A DNA stretch of 64,000 nucleotides from Periplaneta americana (taxonomy: Eukaryota > Arthropoda > Insecta > Blattodea > Blattidae), in contig NC_091125.1 in the NCBI RefSeq assembly GCF_040183065.1, positions 25,202,312-25,266,311 of the forward strand, written 5' to 3'. The stretch's first letter is position 1, and each line of letters begins with the position of its first letter. Of the stretch, positions 44,091 through 58,742 are shown piece by piece. The position numbers and the translations under genes are program-made. Under the pieces are notes generated by a model that had not been told where the DNA came from, ran no database searches, and was given only the letters and a program-made list of their open reading frames with translations.

Positions 44091-45080
44091 AGTCTACTAT
44101 ATACAGTTGCGAAGCTCAATGTGTAGTAAAAATGCAAACATGGGTAGTTGCCCACAGCTAGGATCGCTACTATCGCCTCATCATCGCAGATCTCTCTCCT
44201 AGCAGCCGACAAAATATGTTACACTTTCGTTGTCGTGTTCTTTTGGAAAAATTAACACCTTCCTTCCATTATTGAAATATTAAATGCATAAAGTTAATTT
44301 ATTATTTTAATGAAGTATATTAAATTCCACCATAAACTCGAAGATACCCGCAAGAAATAAGTTAATATAATTTTTGTTTGTGCAAAACGAACTCAAATTT
44401 ACTTTAATAGCTTCACTCATTCAAGATTATAGCGATAATTAACTATGAAACCAATAAATATTAATTTGTATTTCTCTTTACAACAATAATAATGGAAATA
44501 TGAATTAATGGAGTAACTTATGTGTACCGGTACTTGTAGTGTAGGCTTACGTAGTTAACAAATTGGGATGAGGTTAAGCAATAATAATCACACCAGAATT
44601 GGAAATAAAACGTGATCAATAAATTTTATTGTAACAGACTTTTTCTACGTCTCTAATAAAGCAACAAATAAAAATAACAACAAAATTAACAGCTATAATT
44701 AAAAACATATCCTTTGAAAAAAAAGTAGGCCTAAGCAATAATAATCCCACCAGAATTGAAAATAAAACGTGATCAATAAATTTCATTAAAACAAACTTAA
44801 TTTTTCTACGTCTTTAGTAAAATAACACATAAAAATAATAACAGAATTAATAGCTACAATTAAAAATATATCCTCTGAAAAAAAGTAGATCTAACCTTTA
44901 TTTCTCTGGAAATTTAGCAGCCTAAGTGAAATACGCAACGAGATAGCACTCGATAGAAATACGACACAGTCCAAAGTCGACTATGGACAGTCTATTGTTT
45001 CTAGTTGCTAACCGCTTAGAGCGCTTTATCACGAGATTTGCAAAAAAACACCTCAAGCTTCGCGACTGTATATAGTAGAC
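44091..45080. mobile_element. Larger member of the TATATACAGT family, likely 9-base target duplication
   Basis: Ends AGTCTACTATATACAGTTGC and, in reverse complement, AGTCTACTATATACAGTCGC continue GAAGCT. ATAATATCA is found just outside both ends (left at about 44081-44089, right at about 45084-45092). The superfamily is unclear. The interior is non-coding and holds a 157-base tandem duplication. Confidence 0.75.
44577..44890. repeat. Tandem duplication of 157 bases
   Basis: Two copies, starting AGCAATAATAAT at 44577 and 44734, about 90 percent alike, each with ATAAAACGTGATCAATAAAT and TCTACGTCT. Confidence 0.85.
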
Positions 45081-45239
45081 TTTGATAATATCAAGTTCAA
45101 ATGGTTACTTCATTATACTCTCAGTAAATTTGTATGACACAACAGTTAAATCTGCTTTGTAAACAAGTCTTCATATTCAGCATATTAGCATGATATTTCC
45201 CAAAATTTGTATTTGTTTTAAAATCATGAAGACTTGTAA

Positions 45240-45425
45240 TTTTATATCTATTTATGTATATTAGTTTAAGCTTTTAACTTTTGATATCAAGGGTATATAT
45301 AAAAACAGAGGTAATTATATTGAATTGAATGCAATTATGGTATCTGATGATGTCGTATGTAGCGACGAAAACGTTAATACAAACAGTTAAGTATGTAATA
45401 TAAAGGTTTTATATTTTATATATGA
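45240..45425 (+). mobile_element. Penelope-type terminal segment with intact hammerhead-like motif
   Basis: At 45337-45374 the order is GTAT, CTGATGA, T, GTCG with a seven-base loop and CGAC, GAAA, the palindrome AACGTT, A, ATAC. GTAT and ATAC close stem I. All core positions (CTGANGA, GAA) are present. The flanking 170 bases match 43265-43440 in reverse. Catalysis is inferred from sequence only. Confidence 0.65.
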
Positions 45426-45873
45426 AAAACTCCCTCAAAATGAATTGTAAAATTAAGAATGTAAATTGATACAAACTATTAAATAGAATGTGCATGTAAT
45501 ATGTGACATAAATTACAATCTCGTTACTAGCACGTAAGGATATACTGCATCTCGTGTATAAGTATACAAACTAGTACAACAAAGAAAGAATAATAAACCC
45601 AACTCAAAAGAAATAAAACCAGTAAAGTATGGAATTATAAATCATACCAATAAAAACAGAAATAATCTAAAACCAGGAGCAAAATAATAACATAAATAAT
45701 TAGATAAAAAAGGAAATGTCTGCTCCCTAGTAAAAAGCTTAATTGCATCTCTAAAAGGCTGCAAAATACAGAGTGTTTCGAGTATAATGTTTACGAACTG
45801 AAGGCGTGTTTCTAGGTTTATTCTACTTTGAGGTAATTCAGCATATCCTTATTCAAAATGAAATTTGTGAATG

Positions 45874-45946
45874 CGAGATAAGGCCGAGGATTCGCTATAG
45901 ATTGTCTGATATTCGCTTTACGGTTGGGGAAACCTCAGGAAAAACC
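45874..45946 (-). mobile_element. SINE family 2 body fragment
   Basis: GATAAGGCCGAGGATTCGCT and TACGGTTGGGGAAACCTC match the middle of the SINE at 42590-42848 in reverse complement. Head and tail are absent. Confidence 0.65.
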
Positions 45947-46411
45947 ATACAGTTTTGAGTGCTTCATATTTCTGAGCGACGAAGGTTAGGATTATTTTGT
46001 TGCTTTTTTCTCTTACATTTCACTTCATCAAGATGTTAGTTTCTTTTAACCTCTAAATATTGGAAAGCAACGTGATGGAACTCCAGTTATGTAAGATCAG
46101 CATACGATGAGTTTGCACTTAAGGCTACACAGATGTAAGATTCAGAAGGACAAACACCCAGAATACTGTCGAAAATTAAAGAAGATGATTGAATTGTTTT
46201 TCGGACCGTGTACGAATACCCGAAGTGCAGTTAAGTGACATCTAATATTACAGTTTGTACCAAAAGTTTAAGGACACCCATTCAAAATAGATGTTTAACT
46301 CCTTTCCTTATATTTATGTGAAACCCTCTGATTTTTATATACAGGGACCAAATACCCAAATTCTTTTTCTTTCAAATTGTGGTTTATGTAACAATTTTTC
46401 TCTTTTGAAAA

Positions 46412-46467
46412 CTTGTATGCATTTATTCACACTGCAAATGGGTAAATACCCGGTGGCAGTGTTTAAC
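46412..46467 (-). mobile_element. LINE B 3'-terminal stem-loop fragment
   Basis: Reverse complement reads CACTGCCACCGGGTATTTAC then CCATTTGCAGTG and a TGAATAAATGCATACA tail. The two-tier fold (CACTGC/GCAGTG, GGGT/ACCC) is perfect. It is a severely 5'-truncated insertion; its left extent is uncertain. Confidence 0.7.
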
Positions 46468-46979
46468 TTCAAGCGATGTTTAATAAACATTTCTCTTCGC
46501 GTGGCAATTGCATCATAAGAAATATTTCTGCAGATGAAATATGTTTTGTAAATGGGAACTCTTAATGTATATAATCCCAAAAGAATATTCTGGAAAGGGT
46601 TTGTCATTAGAGCAGCAATTTTGTATTAAGATACATCACAAAGACTTCTTCCTTTAATACAATACTCTTTCTTTTTCCTTCCGTTTACATTGGCTACTAA
46701 AATATACAACATCCTTAAATGGTTAAATCATTACATACAGAAAAAAATTATCTAAATATAAACTTTCTAAAACAAAACTCCACTGTCATGTACTGACCCA
46801 CTTATTTAAAAATAAAATTTGTGTAGCAAAAAAAATTAATTACTCCAGAATAGATGTATTTATGTCAATGAATTTTCGGATAGCGTTAGATGTTATCTCA
46901 AGTCATTCTTTCACATCACAATAATCACTTAATATCCATACTCATTGAATTTAGAACCTTTTTCACCATTTTTTTTTTC

Positions 46980-47125
46980 AAGGAATTTAATCTAACCTTT
47001 CCACACGTGTAACAAACTCCACAACTGTTTACTAAAATGGAAGGAATACGCTGATTGACAAGATTTTACCAACTCGCAATGTTATGATGTAAATGGCAGT
47101 GAAGGTTCCTGACCAATTTGCCGCG
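46980..47125 (-). pseudogene. Tc1-like transposase C-terminus, decayed
   Basis: The minus strand reads CHLHHNIASW, stop, NLVNQRIPSILVNSCGVCYT and CGKVRLNSLKKK. Spacing fits the last helix of Tc1 transposases, where a conserved Trp is followed by an N-S-M...R...V motif. The DDE catalytic part is not recognisable. The family call rests mostly on the element's ends. Confidence 0.5.
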
Positions 47126-47529
47126 AATTTAAACTCAAGAGAGTTTTAGACACTGGCAGTTTTTCCTAATTAAAAGAAAGAATAATCTGGATTACAATGC
47201 GTGATAATTTATTTTTAAATAGAAAGTAGTAATTGCACAAGGAAAATTTCAGATGTCTCCTTCCCAAAATGCATTGATCTAAGTACAGTCATTCTGAAGT
47301 AATTCATTTTTCTTACAAAAAATCTAATTTTTCAGTAAGTTTTCATAACAGAAAACTTGTTATACAATTCACAGTTTGAAAGATAGAGAGATTGAGTTTA
47401 AAGTAAAAACTCCATTTTTCACAAGCATTTGTTCCCTGTATAAAGACTAATGGGTTTCACATAAGCATAAAGTCAGGAGTGTAAGATCTCTTTTGAATGG
47501 GTGTCCTTAAACGTTTGGTGCAAGTTGTA

Positions 47530-47778
47530 TATCTATTATATGTCAAAGGATACTACTCGGCTAAACAAGGGTGAAGCCCGTACGAATCTTCACAATCTAA
47601 CAGAATCTGTTCCATTACCGGTATTTAATATGTAGTTAATTTCTAAAAGTAACGTCAACCCTGTAAAAGCAGGAGAAAGAAAAATAAAGAAAATTGTACA
47701 AAAAGTTTCAACAGTCCGAGATTATCACACTTTCATAAGTTATTGTGAATATTTTTCTCTCTCACTATATTATTATTG

Positions 47779-47838
<60 letters not shown>

Positions 47839-48557
47839 ATTATTATTATTATTATTAAATAATGTTGCCAATAAGTCAATTGGAAAATTTGTTCCTCGTA
47901 CGCAATAAATGAAATTAGTTTCTTTGGTGTTTTGTGAATATTATAAGCTTATTCAAAGTTTCTCAGTCATATGATTTATCATTTGTTACAAACTAATATT
48001 TGCTAATACATCTTACTAAAGAAAATATATGAAAGTTTTCGCCTATACAGTATCGTCAGACATTCAAATGTTATAACGATATGTAAAACTAAATCCAATA
48101 TAATTCACTGTGGTAGAGGGGAAGAGAAGTCCTGATGGCCTTATCTCTACCAGGTTAAATAAATAAAAAATAAACAATAAATTAAAATAATTAAATTAAT
48201 TAAAATCATGAGTTATATGTAATGAGAGTCTAATTTCGTTGTAAGAAATGTGTTCAATTTGACTAATTTGTATATGATTTTTTGCTGACTTGCCGAAAAT
48301 GTAATAAATAAAATATAAATATAAAATACATTTAATTCATGTTACATATTTTATGTTTATTTCATATAATAATATATAAATATATAAAATTGATAAAATA
48401 TATAAAATTTGTACTTGTGTATATGTTATACAGTTGACGTGAATTTTATACAAGTATTGCTGATGTTGTAATTAATAGTTACAATGTTGTAATAATATAT
48501 GTTTTTCATGTAATACAATTCGTTTTGTTGGAATCTTCTATGTATGATTGTTTATCA
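47530..48557 (+). other. AT-rich stretch with microsatellite and a LINE A 3' end
   Basis: ATT microsatellite at 47767-47859. At 48111-48152 the LINE A hairpin TGGTAGAG...CTCTACCA is followed by GGTTAAATAAATAAA, so a severely truncated LINE A 3' end lies here. The rest is very AT-rich and non-coding. Confidence 0.6.
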
Positions 48558-48636
48558 CAGTGGTTCCCAATCTTTTTTGACTGACGACACACTTTACTGA
48601 ACGCCCACGATATCGCGACACACATATTTGATTTTA

Positions 48637-48695
<59 letters not shown>

Positions 48696-49410
48696 TTTTT
48701 TTTCTGGAGAAAAAGGTGGTGGAACTTTGTATAGAATATTTTATAGCGGACGGGAAGATGATTACTGTTCACTGCACGGGAATTTTGTCGTTTTTTACCT
48801 CCTTTTCATCCAACTAAGACTTTCAAGATCTAAGCGGAATTCAAAGAAAAATTATATTAAAAACATAGGTTATTCACACATATTTCTGTTCCATGATGAA
48901 AATGCAACAAAAAGGTGCCGAAACGCCGTTCCAGCACGTTCTGCCAGAAAAAAGCACTGACAACAACTTCTATATAGTGTTGCAGATAGGTTAGTGTTAA
49001 CACGCAATCGAAATTTGTAAAAGAACAAGCAGAAACTTGAGTGGCATTAGGGGGGGGGAAGTATATGTCAAAAATTCCAACCTATCTCTGTGGATGTTCG
49101 ATAAAAAAAAATTGTATTATCGTTTTTGAAAAGTCGCCTATTTAAATTAATGTGAAGCCTGCGCTTCGTGGGTTGCACAGGCTTTTCTGTACGTGGTCGT
49201 ATGGTTGAAAAACTGAACTCAGCATTGTTGCAGGTGCTTACGTTTCATTGGTGAAATCTGTCTCTAAATAAAGTGTACCAAATGAAAGACTTCATTGCAA
49301 ATAAAAATGAGTTGTAAAGGACTTTTTGGATCGCATAAAATTTATTTTTGAATTCCAGAATTTCGCGACACATTCCATGGAGCTGCGCGACACACCGGTT
49401 GGGAATCGTG
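48558..49410. mobile_element. Non-autonomous hAT element, perfect 8-base target duplication
   Basis: GTTTATCA lies at 48550-48557 and 49411-49418. Ends read CAGTGGTTCCCAATCTTTTT and, in reverse complement, CACGATTCCCAACCGGTGTG, both followed within 80 bases by CGCGACACA blocks. It is 853 bases with an AAT microsatellite at 48636-48694. The 77-codon frame at 48727-48960 resembles no transposase I know. Confidence 0.9.
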
Positions 49411-50159
49411 GTTTATCAGATGATTCTTGACATGTATTATGTACGTGTGAGATGAGTGCAGTTCATTCATTATCGATACGTTTTTAAAGTATGCCAATTT
49501 GATGTTGGTCGTTTTCGATTAATAATCAGTGTGTGTATGCAATGAACTTATGTGAAGGTCTGCTCATGTTAGTATTTGAAGAGATTAAAAAGTTTGACGT
49601 GATTATGTTATGTGTATGTGTGCATTAAAGCGTGTGATAATGTGTCCTCATTGTAGCTTTTTGAATAAATTTATAATCTTGAACGATTTATCTGAAAAAT
49701 CAAAATGAAAAGTAAGATACTTTTGTGAATACTTTAGCTTTCAGCACTAATATAATTTGCGTTTAGTCGCATCGTTTATTTCAGTGGCGTGCCGTCAATG
49801 GATGAGTAGGACTAGCCTAGTCCTCTAAGTATTATCAGCTTATAAAATGTATTACATTTCATTTTTGAATTTTAAAAAGTTTCAAGACATGACAATTGAC
49901 GACTTCAATCTGTTTCCTCCCCTCAACGCTCAACGTCTGTAGAATTGGACTCATCCAGCCCACGCGAACCAGTCAGCTGGGACTGGACTAGCAGATTCAA
50001 AGCTGTTCCCTTGTGTATAGTGCTGGTTATGATTACGTTTTTCTCCGGAGCGGTTGTTTGTGCGCTTTCAATCGATTAATAAAATTCATACATAAAAATC
50101 AAAATAATTTTGAATTGTATTCTCATGGTTATGAAACAAAAGATATGAATTCTTTAAGA

Positions 50160-50330
50160 TTGTTTGAACCAAAATGAAACACTGTTACAATATTTAATCA
50201 TAGTAGTACTTTAGGCCCAAGAATATATAACAAATTTATATTTAAACATCCTAATCTTGTCAATTCTAATAGTTCTAGTATTAAATTTAAAAAGTTACGT
50301 ATGGATTTCATAATAATTAAAAAATTGTAA
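50160..50330 (+). pseudogene. Possible non-LTR C-terminal scrap
   Basis: GPRIYNKFIFKHPNLVNSNS followed by SSIKFKKLRMDFII resembles the last residues of non-LTR polymerases (G-P-x-x-Y-N-K ... F-K-x-x-L). Short and not conclusive. Confidence 0.25.
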
Positions 50331-50391
50331 ATTTAAATTTATATACTATAATTGCACAGTAGACATAAGACAAATTGTATTGTATAATTAT

Positions 50392-52587
<2,196 letters not shown>

Positions 52588-52599
52588 ATAATTATTAAT

Positions 52600-52727
52600 T
52601 TAAATTCAGGAATCCGCCCCTGAGCACGAGTTATACTCTTTCAGGGCCGAGCTAAAGTTTTTCTGTATATATTGTAGGATTTTATGTTACAATTATTAGC
52701 AAAATAATAAATAAATAAATAAATGAA

Positions 52728-52770
<43 letters not shown>

Positions 52771-54174
52771 ATCGGAGACCTCCGGTTATCTCCAATTGAT
52801 GCCGCGCAGGTTGTATATGTACTGTGACTCAGACATGCATTTTCTGCTGAGCATTCCTTTAATCGGATCAGGTAGTGATTGGAATCCGCTGACGTCCTCG
52901 TATCTTTTAGAATAAGTGCGTAATTTTTTGTTGTTTATTTATCTTTTTTATTTTCCTCTCTCTCTCTTTCTTCGGCTCTTCTTTTTTTCTTGTTTTGCCT
53001 GCAGTGCTACGTTAGCTGACAGATTTTTTTTCTAGTTTTGAAATTCATAGTATATGTGGAAAGGCGTATTAGTTTTATGTCATTGATCAAATTAATAACA
53101 TTAAAATTAACTGAAAACTAACGCAGAAGTAAAGCTTTTCAGTAGCTAATGTAAACATTTATACTGTCGTTCTCCCGTAAATACTCGTTTATTCACAAAC
53201 AGTTTTTGTCAATTATTATTCTAATCGGTTTAGTTTAACGTAAAATATATTAAGGGAGTTTCAGAATGGAACAAAAGAAACATGTGGTATCAATAAGTTA
53301 AAGTTTACTGTCCAAAATAATCTATTAAGATTTTTCACCAGACAGGATTGTGATCATTGTGTTAAAGGGTTTCAGTATTTGAACTGTCTCTTATAAAACG
53401 CATCACTCTTCCTCTGTAATAAGAATATACCTAAGCGGATATCAACTTAAGGATATTTGTAATTATATTATTACCACACGTTTCTATAGTTTCAGATTGA
53501 AACTCAATATTTTAATTTGATAACTCAAGTTGCCTTTTAAATATTCCATAATTATTTATTATTTTTATTGCCTCGAAAGTTAAGTTTTATATAAATTTCA
53601 AGACATTTTTTCTAGACTGTGGACCTTTGGAACAATAGCACTAAAGCAGTTTAAAAAAATCGTATCAAATGTTTTGCGTAATTTTAAAACTACGAAAACG
53701 ATGATATCACTAATTAACCGTCAATGTGTATCTGAATGGTGGTAATTTATTTTTGACAGCAAGTACGAGTACCATAACCGCGGCTCTTAATGTTAGCCTA
53801 AACACTTACATACCTACATTTTAAAATTTAGACCTACTCAAAGAATCTATCTAACCTGGTCCACGCCATAGAGATTTCCAAATACGGATCTGTTAGCGTC
53901 CTAGGAGCGTTTGGCTTTTCCGGCAACACAATCACCAACTCATATTTCCTTTTGGCTCATCACTGAAGTTTGGAGTTTCATCTCGTAACAATATGCTGGA
54001 TCAATCTTAGGGGGTCCTTTTTTGCTTTTTTAGGGGGTCCTTAGGGGGTCATTCGCAATGTTACTCTGTCTGCACACAAAACCACGAAAGTATTTATGAG
54101 AACCTTTGTATATAAATCAAAGTAAACACACTTTTTAAAAGAGTTCAAAAGTGTTTTAATAGTTAAATTTACTT
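52600..54174. other. No gene seen; AAAT microsatellite
   Basis: AAAT array at 52704-52772. The rest is AT-rich and unassigned, presumably interior of the large hAT relic or later insertions. Confidence 0.4.
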
Positions 54175-54337
54175 ACTTAGTATCTTCAAGTTCGCGATTG
54201 TGCGATCGCTTCAAATGGTCTAACAAATTCGAAGTGCCACCACCCTTAGAGTAAATTCGCCGACAGCGTGCGACTTTATTATTATTTCCAACTAAATTAA
54301 AGAATTTCCATGCGACGGATATACAATTTGGTGCCAT
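54175..54337 (-). pseudogene. BED zinc-finger exon of a hAT transposase, damaged
   Basis: From the ATG at 54337 the minus strand reads MAPNCISVAWKFFNLVGNNN, KVARCRRIYSKGGGTSNLLD and HLKRSHNRELEDTK. The W-x-F-F start, a Cys, GGGTSNLLDHLKRSH with its two His are the BED-finger pattern of ZBED-type hAT transposases. The second Cys is lost (CRRIY in place of C-x2-C). GTAAGTAA near 54174 could be a splice donor. No catalytic region follows in this orientation. Confidence 0.7.
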
Positions 54338-54339
54338 TT

Positions 54340-55640
54340 TATTCTACTCACAACTACCCTCAATCCGTACGAGTCGGTCGTCCTTGAGTTCTACGTCCTC
54401 CACCTTCGCTTCGCTCCGAACCACCGCATCCCTCCGTATGTTCTCTGTTCCACCTACGATAGTCCCGGAGATCACCGGTGGAGAGCTTTATTCGTAATCT
54501 GCGATTTCTCCGCGGTAGTAGTCACTCCGATGAGCAGCACTACTTGTGTACGTGAATATTTGATATATTTTGATATATTTGATATATTTGGTCACAGCAC
54601 TTCTTTACATGTAATGGTGTACCTCACATTTCTGTATCCGGTGCCACCATTAACACTTACATTAACACATATTTGCAGTACATGTCTACACAACTTCTAC
54701 CAATTAAACTATGTACTTTTTTTTTATTATTACTTGTTCAATCTCCCTTTCAGTATTTCTCCTACATTTCGTTTGCTATTCTCTATTTGATCATTAATCG
54801 TAATATATATAAATTTATATATGCCTTTCAAACCCCCTTTTTCCTATAACTACTATTCACTAAGATTTCAATTTCACTTATTCTCTACAAATTATCATAT
54901 TGAATTATTTGCCTTACTTGTTCTTTGACCTTTTCTCCTATCTGTCTCTTATATTCATTTACTGTTCCAACGTTCAAATGTCAGTACTAATTTTATGCTG
55001 TCACTTGTTCATTTCTTTTAACCCTTTTTCACTTTTCACTCATTCATATTTTCGCTCACTTTCAACTTTCTCTCTATTCCACTTACACCTAAACCTTTCA
55101 CAATACTCTCACTTCCTATAAATCTTATATTTCTCTCTACACATCAGCTTATACACTTTCTCGCTCCCCTATACTTCTCTATCATTTACAATTACAATTA
55201 CCCTTTACTAGCACTTTTTGATCATATCCCCACATTTTTTAATCGTATCTAATAACATTGCTATATCCTCAGCTGTCGCAGGTTCTGACCTTTCTTTACT
55301 GCTTGTCTCTGCTTTATTTCTATCTCTGTCTTTCTTTCTATTTCCTCCTTCTTCTTCTTCTTCTTCTTCTTCTTCTTCTTCTTCTTCTTCTTCTTCTTCT
55401 TCTTCTATTCCTCTTTTATTCCCCCCCACGCTTTCACTTCCACATCCTAGATTTCCACTCACACTCGCACCCTTAATCTTTTCACTACTTTCTTCCCTAT
55501 CACTTCCTCACTCTTGGTTTCTCTTTTTATCCCCACTCGCCTTTGTGTACGTGAATAGTAAAAAATACGGTCGCCATTCTTGTTAGAAAGAATATGTTAG
55601 TACAATTATTGTTTTTGTGCATTACTAGTTGAGTATTGAA
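54340..55640. other. Pyrimidine-rich sequence, no gene
   Basis: Long C/T-rich plus strand with TTC microsatellite at 55349-55406, giving chance frames rich in Ser, Leu and Phe. Confidence 0.5.
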
Positions 55641-55888
55641 AGTGTGCCTGTGAAGTGCAACATGGATTAAAACAATATTGTGCGTTTTACGCTGTTTAGT
55701 AAACATGGAAAGGAACTCATTTCGAAATGCAAGTCCGTTTCAGCTCTTACCGTCTGAATCTTCGCCATCCGGCAGTGGTACCAGTCACGACTGCCAACAG
55801 TCACAATGTTGTATTTTCGACCGTTTGTTAAGCATCGGTACTTCGTTTGGAAGTTTTATTGTTTTAAACCTGTTTTTTAAGTGAGTTA

Positions 55889-56233
55889 GTGGCTGTTTAT
55901 AGGTTGTCAGAATTTTCACGCAGGACAGTGACTGAGGTAGCAAAGTTTTTGAAAGAAACCGAGTTAGGAGAAGAGGCATTTCCAGAAGTTTATCAATTAT
56001 GCTTCCTAATAGCTACAATTCCAGTGAGCACCTCCTCAGTAGAACGTACTTTTTCCTGCTTAAAACGCGTAAAGAGTTACGCTCAGTGCGAAGACAGGCT
56101 TTCGCGACTTTCACTGTTATCGATTGAAAAGGCTCTATTGAACAAAATTCAAAGCCAAATACATTTTTACGATGACGTCATAGAAAAATTTGCCCGAAAA
56201 GGAGAGAGGAGGATTCCGTTGATGTACTCATGA
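55889..56233 (+). pseudogene. hAT transposase C-terminal dimerisation domain (ZMYM1-like type)
   Basis: The 114-codon frame has IPVSTSSVERTFSCLKRVKS, where the Glu of SVERTFS is the third catalytic residue, then RLSRLSLLSIEKALLNKI and FYDDVIEKFARKGERRIPLM before the stop. This is the hAT dimerisation region of the transposase group related to zinc-finger MYM-type protein 1. The upstream coding region with BED finger and both catalytic Asp residues is missing. The first Met (55889) is internal; the frame opens a little upstream with VSELVAVYRLSEF. It is a fragment of the large hAT relic. Confidence 0.85.
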
Positions 56234-56376
56234 ACTGGTAAGTTTTATTTTCGTTGTAATACGTTTTACCTAACATATTTTAATATTGTTTTCTGTTTAT
56301 TATTAAATAGGGTCATGATAGTTCTATTACTGCTGGTCCCCCCTGAAAAATGTCACCGCTCGCCACTGGTTTATTG

Positions 56377-57366
56377 ATTTTAAATAACATATGAAGCATG
56401 GACATCTGTTCACTGCACTGAAGTACTGATTATTGCGAATAATATTTATATGTACATATGAGGTTTAGCTGCAGTTACAGAGGAACAATTATTGTTTCAA
56501 ATGAAAGTTCCTGCCTGTTATTAAAATTAACAACTTACAATAATTACGGCACAAGGCTTGTTTCTTTCCTATGTCAGCCATCTCTATGCCAGTCATAATA
56601 ATAAGTCACTCAGACACCATGTTTGGATATTATTATTGCAGAGATATTAATGAATATTGAAATGGACAGTGGTAGTAGAATGATGGGTACCGGACAACTT
56701 CGAGGAAAACCTTCAGGAACCTTGGCTTTGACTGACACAAATACCACTCCACCATCACCAAGGATTCGAAGCTGAGTCCGTAGTCATCTTAGGCTAGTGT
56801 TCTTCCAACTGTGCTAGCAAGAAGTTCATCCTAATGTACAAAAATCGTTGTGATTTATTTGTGATATAATTTTTTTTTTGCTTCAAAGAGTAATATTTGG
56901 TGACGAAATATTATTGACCATCACGTAAACCAAGGGTGGGAAAATTTATTTACAAGAAACCAAATGAAAATACAAATATTTTTTGACTGGCCGGAGCCTT
57001 TCATTAGCTAATATTTCTTCAATATTCATTTTTGAAATAAAAAAAACATAATAGCTAGATTGTCATGAACTAATGAATTAGATGAAGTTAAACACATTTT
57101 ATGGTTGATTCAGAAGAATCAGACTATCTAATAAACTAATATTCATTTGTTTACAATCTGAAAAAAAAAAGCAAACGGGCTTGTTATCATACGATACGAA
57201 GATATCCTTCCATTACGGTACCGCTTATCTTTGAAAACTTGACATTCGTGTCAATATTCCGTTTCTTAGAAGCACTACTCATTGTTTGAAAATTAGGTAC
57301 TGTAATACAAAATAAATACAACATGAATACAAAACGATGTTTATATGCAACCGAGTGAACTAATAT
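56377..57366. other. No gene recognised
   Basis: A minus-strand frame ends MSSASKKRNIDTNVKFSKIS, GTVMEGYLRIV, at 57187-57280. It faintly resembles the start of some transposon-derived proteins but is too short to assign. Confidence 0.35.
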
Positions 57367-58478
57367 CGTAGGGTAACTCAGTCTAAATCGGGTCAATTTC
57401 AAAACCCTGTCTCCATATTCAAGCGTAAACCAGTTCAAGCAATTGCTACCATATACTGGTCAGGAAGAGAACTTCCTGTACACGTTGAGTGCCATTGATG
57501 CTAGCTGGTGTGTGTATTCTTTGTGTTAACAATAAAAGAATAGAGAGAATATAAAGGTGAGTTAAGAGTATTTTATACATTTTAAATAATGCTCTACGGT
57601 TCCTTTATTATTTACAACTATTGCAGAGAATTTGTGCGATTAACTTTCGATATTAAGTTTAAGCTTTTTAGAAGAGTTATAGCTATTAACGCCTTCGTCG
57701 AAGCAGTATTCAGTAGTACTAACCTCTAGTGCATAAAAAGTTCTAAATTTGGGTTAAATGGGGTCAGTAATATTGGACAAATAGGGTCAACATGTTTCAA
57801 ATCAGTCCACTCAAATTAAGTATTTATTTTCAATTCTTTGTGACAGATGGTTAAATGTAAGAGGAAAAGTCAAATTCGTGGACTGAGAACGACATGCAGA
57901 AGGCTATTAAAGCATTTCGCGAGGGTAGAAGCGAACGTCATGCTGCTGAGTTGTTAGGAGTTCCTCATTCATGTCTGCAACGACGTCAACCACTTTAAAA
58001 GTAAAGGCCGTCAAATTACGTTTACTCCAGAATAAGAAAATGAAATTGTGTCTAGAATTTTGAAACTGTACGCATGTACGCATGTAGTTTTGGACTACAC
58101 TGCAACACAGTTCGTTGGTGCAGAAAAGAAAACAGTGTTTTTGTTTGTGGAAGGTCTAAAGTGTTAAATTAAATCAATTCAATATTGATTTTAACGTTCC
58201 GTGCAGGTATATAGAGGGAAAAATTGTGACCCGATTTGCCCTAAACACTGACCCCATTTATCCTTATTTAGAAGGGTAAAAAGGGTCACTGCAGTGAAAT
58301 ATTTCAGGTCATGTACAGACAGTTAGTTTAGAGTAAAAATGAAACATTTTTGGGGAAGTAGAACTTACATGTGGCTGTAACTAATGATATGTTATGAGTG
58401 TAATATATTATGAAATTAACAATAAAATTAAGGATTTGTTACTTTTTGACCCCACTTACCCTTGGTTATCCTATACTG
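57367..58478 (+). mobile_element. pogo-like element, degenerate
   Basis: The left end CGTAGGGTAACTCAGTC with TAAATCGGGTCAA and the right end in reverse complement CAGTATAGGATAACCAAGG with GTAAGTGGGGTCAA are related inverted repeats. The plus strand near 57880-57990 reads WTENDMQKAIKAFREGRSER and HAAELLGVPHSCLQRR, the helix-turn-helix at the start of pogo/Tigger transposases, with frameshifts on both sides. Further worn sequence continues to 58166. The DDE part is not visible. Confidence 0.75.
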
Positions 58479-58742
58479 ACAAACTAGCCCGGCACTGGAA
58501 TAGTTCAAGAGAAAGCGTGTCATAACGGAACTCGATCATAGAGCCGCGAGTAACATTGGATTGCGAGAAAAATTGCAAGGATGAAGTTTTTACCAGAGCG
58601 AGGATCAACCATCCTACTTAATGTTATTTATGACAAATAATGAGTGAAATTGTTCCTTAATTTTCCGTTAACTTTGCGTCTTGTCAACTTCTGGCGAATA
58701 TTAGAACTAGAGCTACGAATTGTATGCTGTTACATTGCGCTT

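Larger units (their letters stand above)
46251..47527 (-). mobile_element. Tc1-like element, degenerate, with TA duplication
   Basis: The left end CAGTTTGTACCAAAAGTTTA and right end in reverse complement CAACTTGCACCAAACGTTTA continue AGGACACCCATTC. TA borders both (46249-46250, 47528-47529). The inverted repeats extend about 100 bases with divergence. A LINE B 3' end lies inside at 46412-46467. Confidence 0.85.

Noticed and set aside
55208..55586. Frames with poly-Glu, poly-Ser or poly-Leu runs (72-122 codons)
   Set aside because: Driven by the TTC microsatellite and pyrimidine-rich DNA; no domain.
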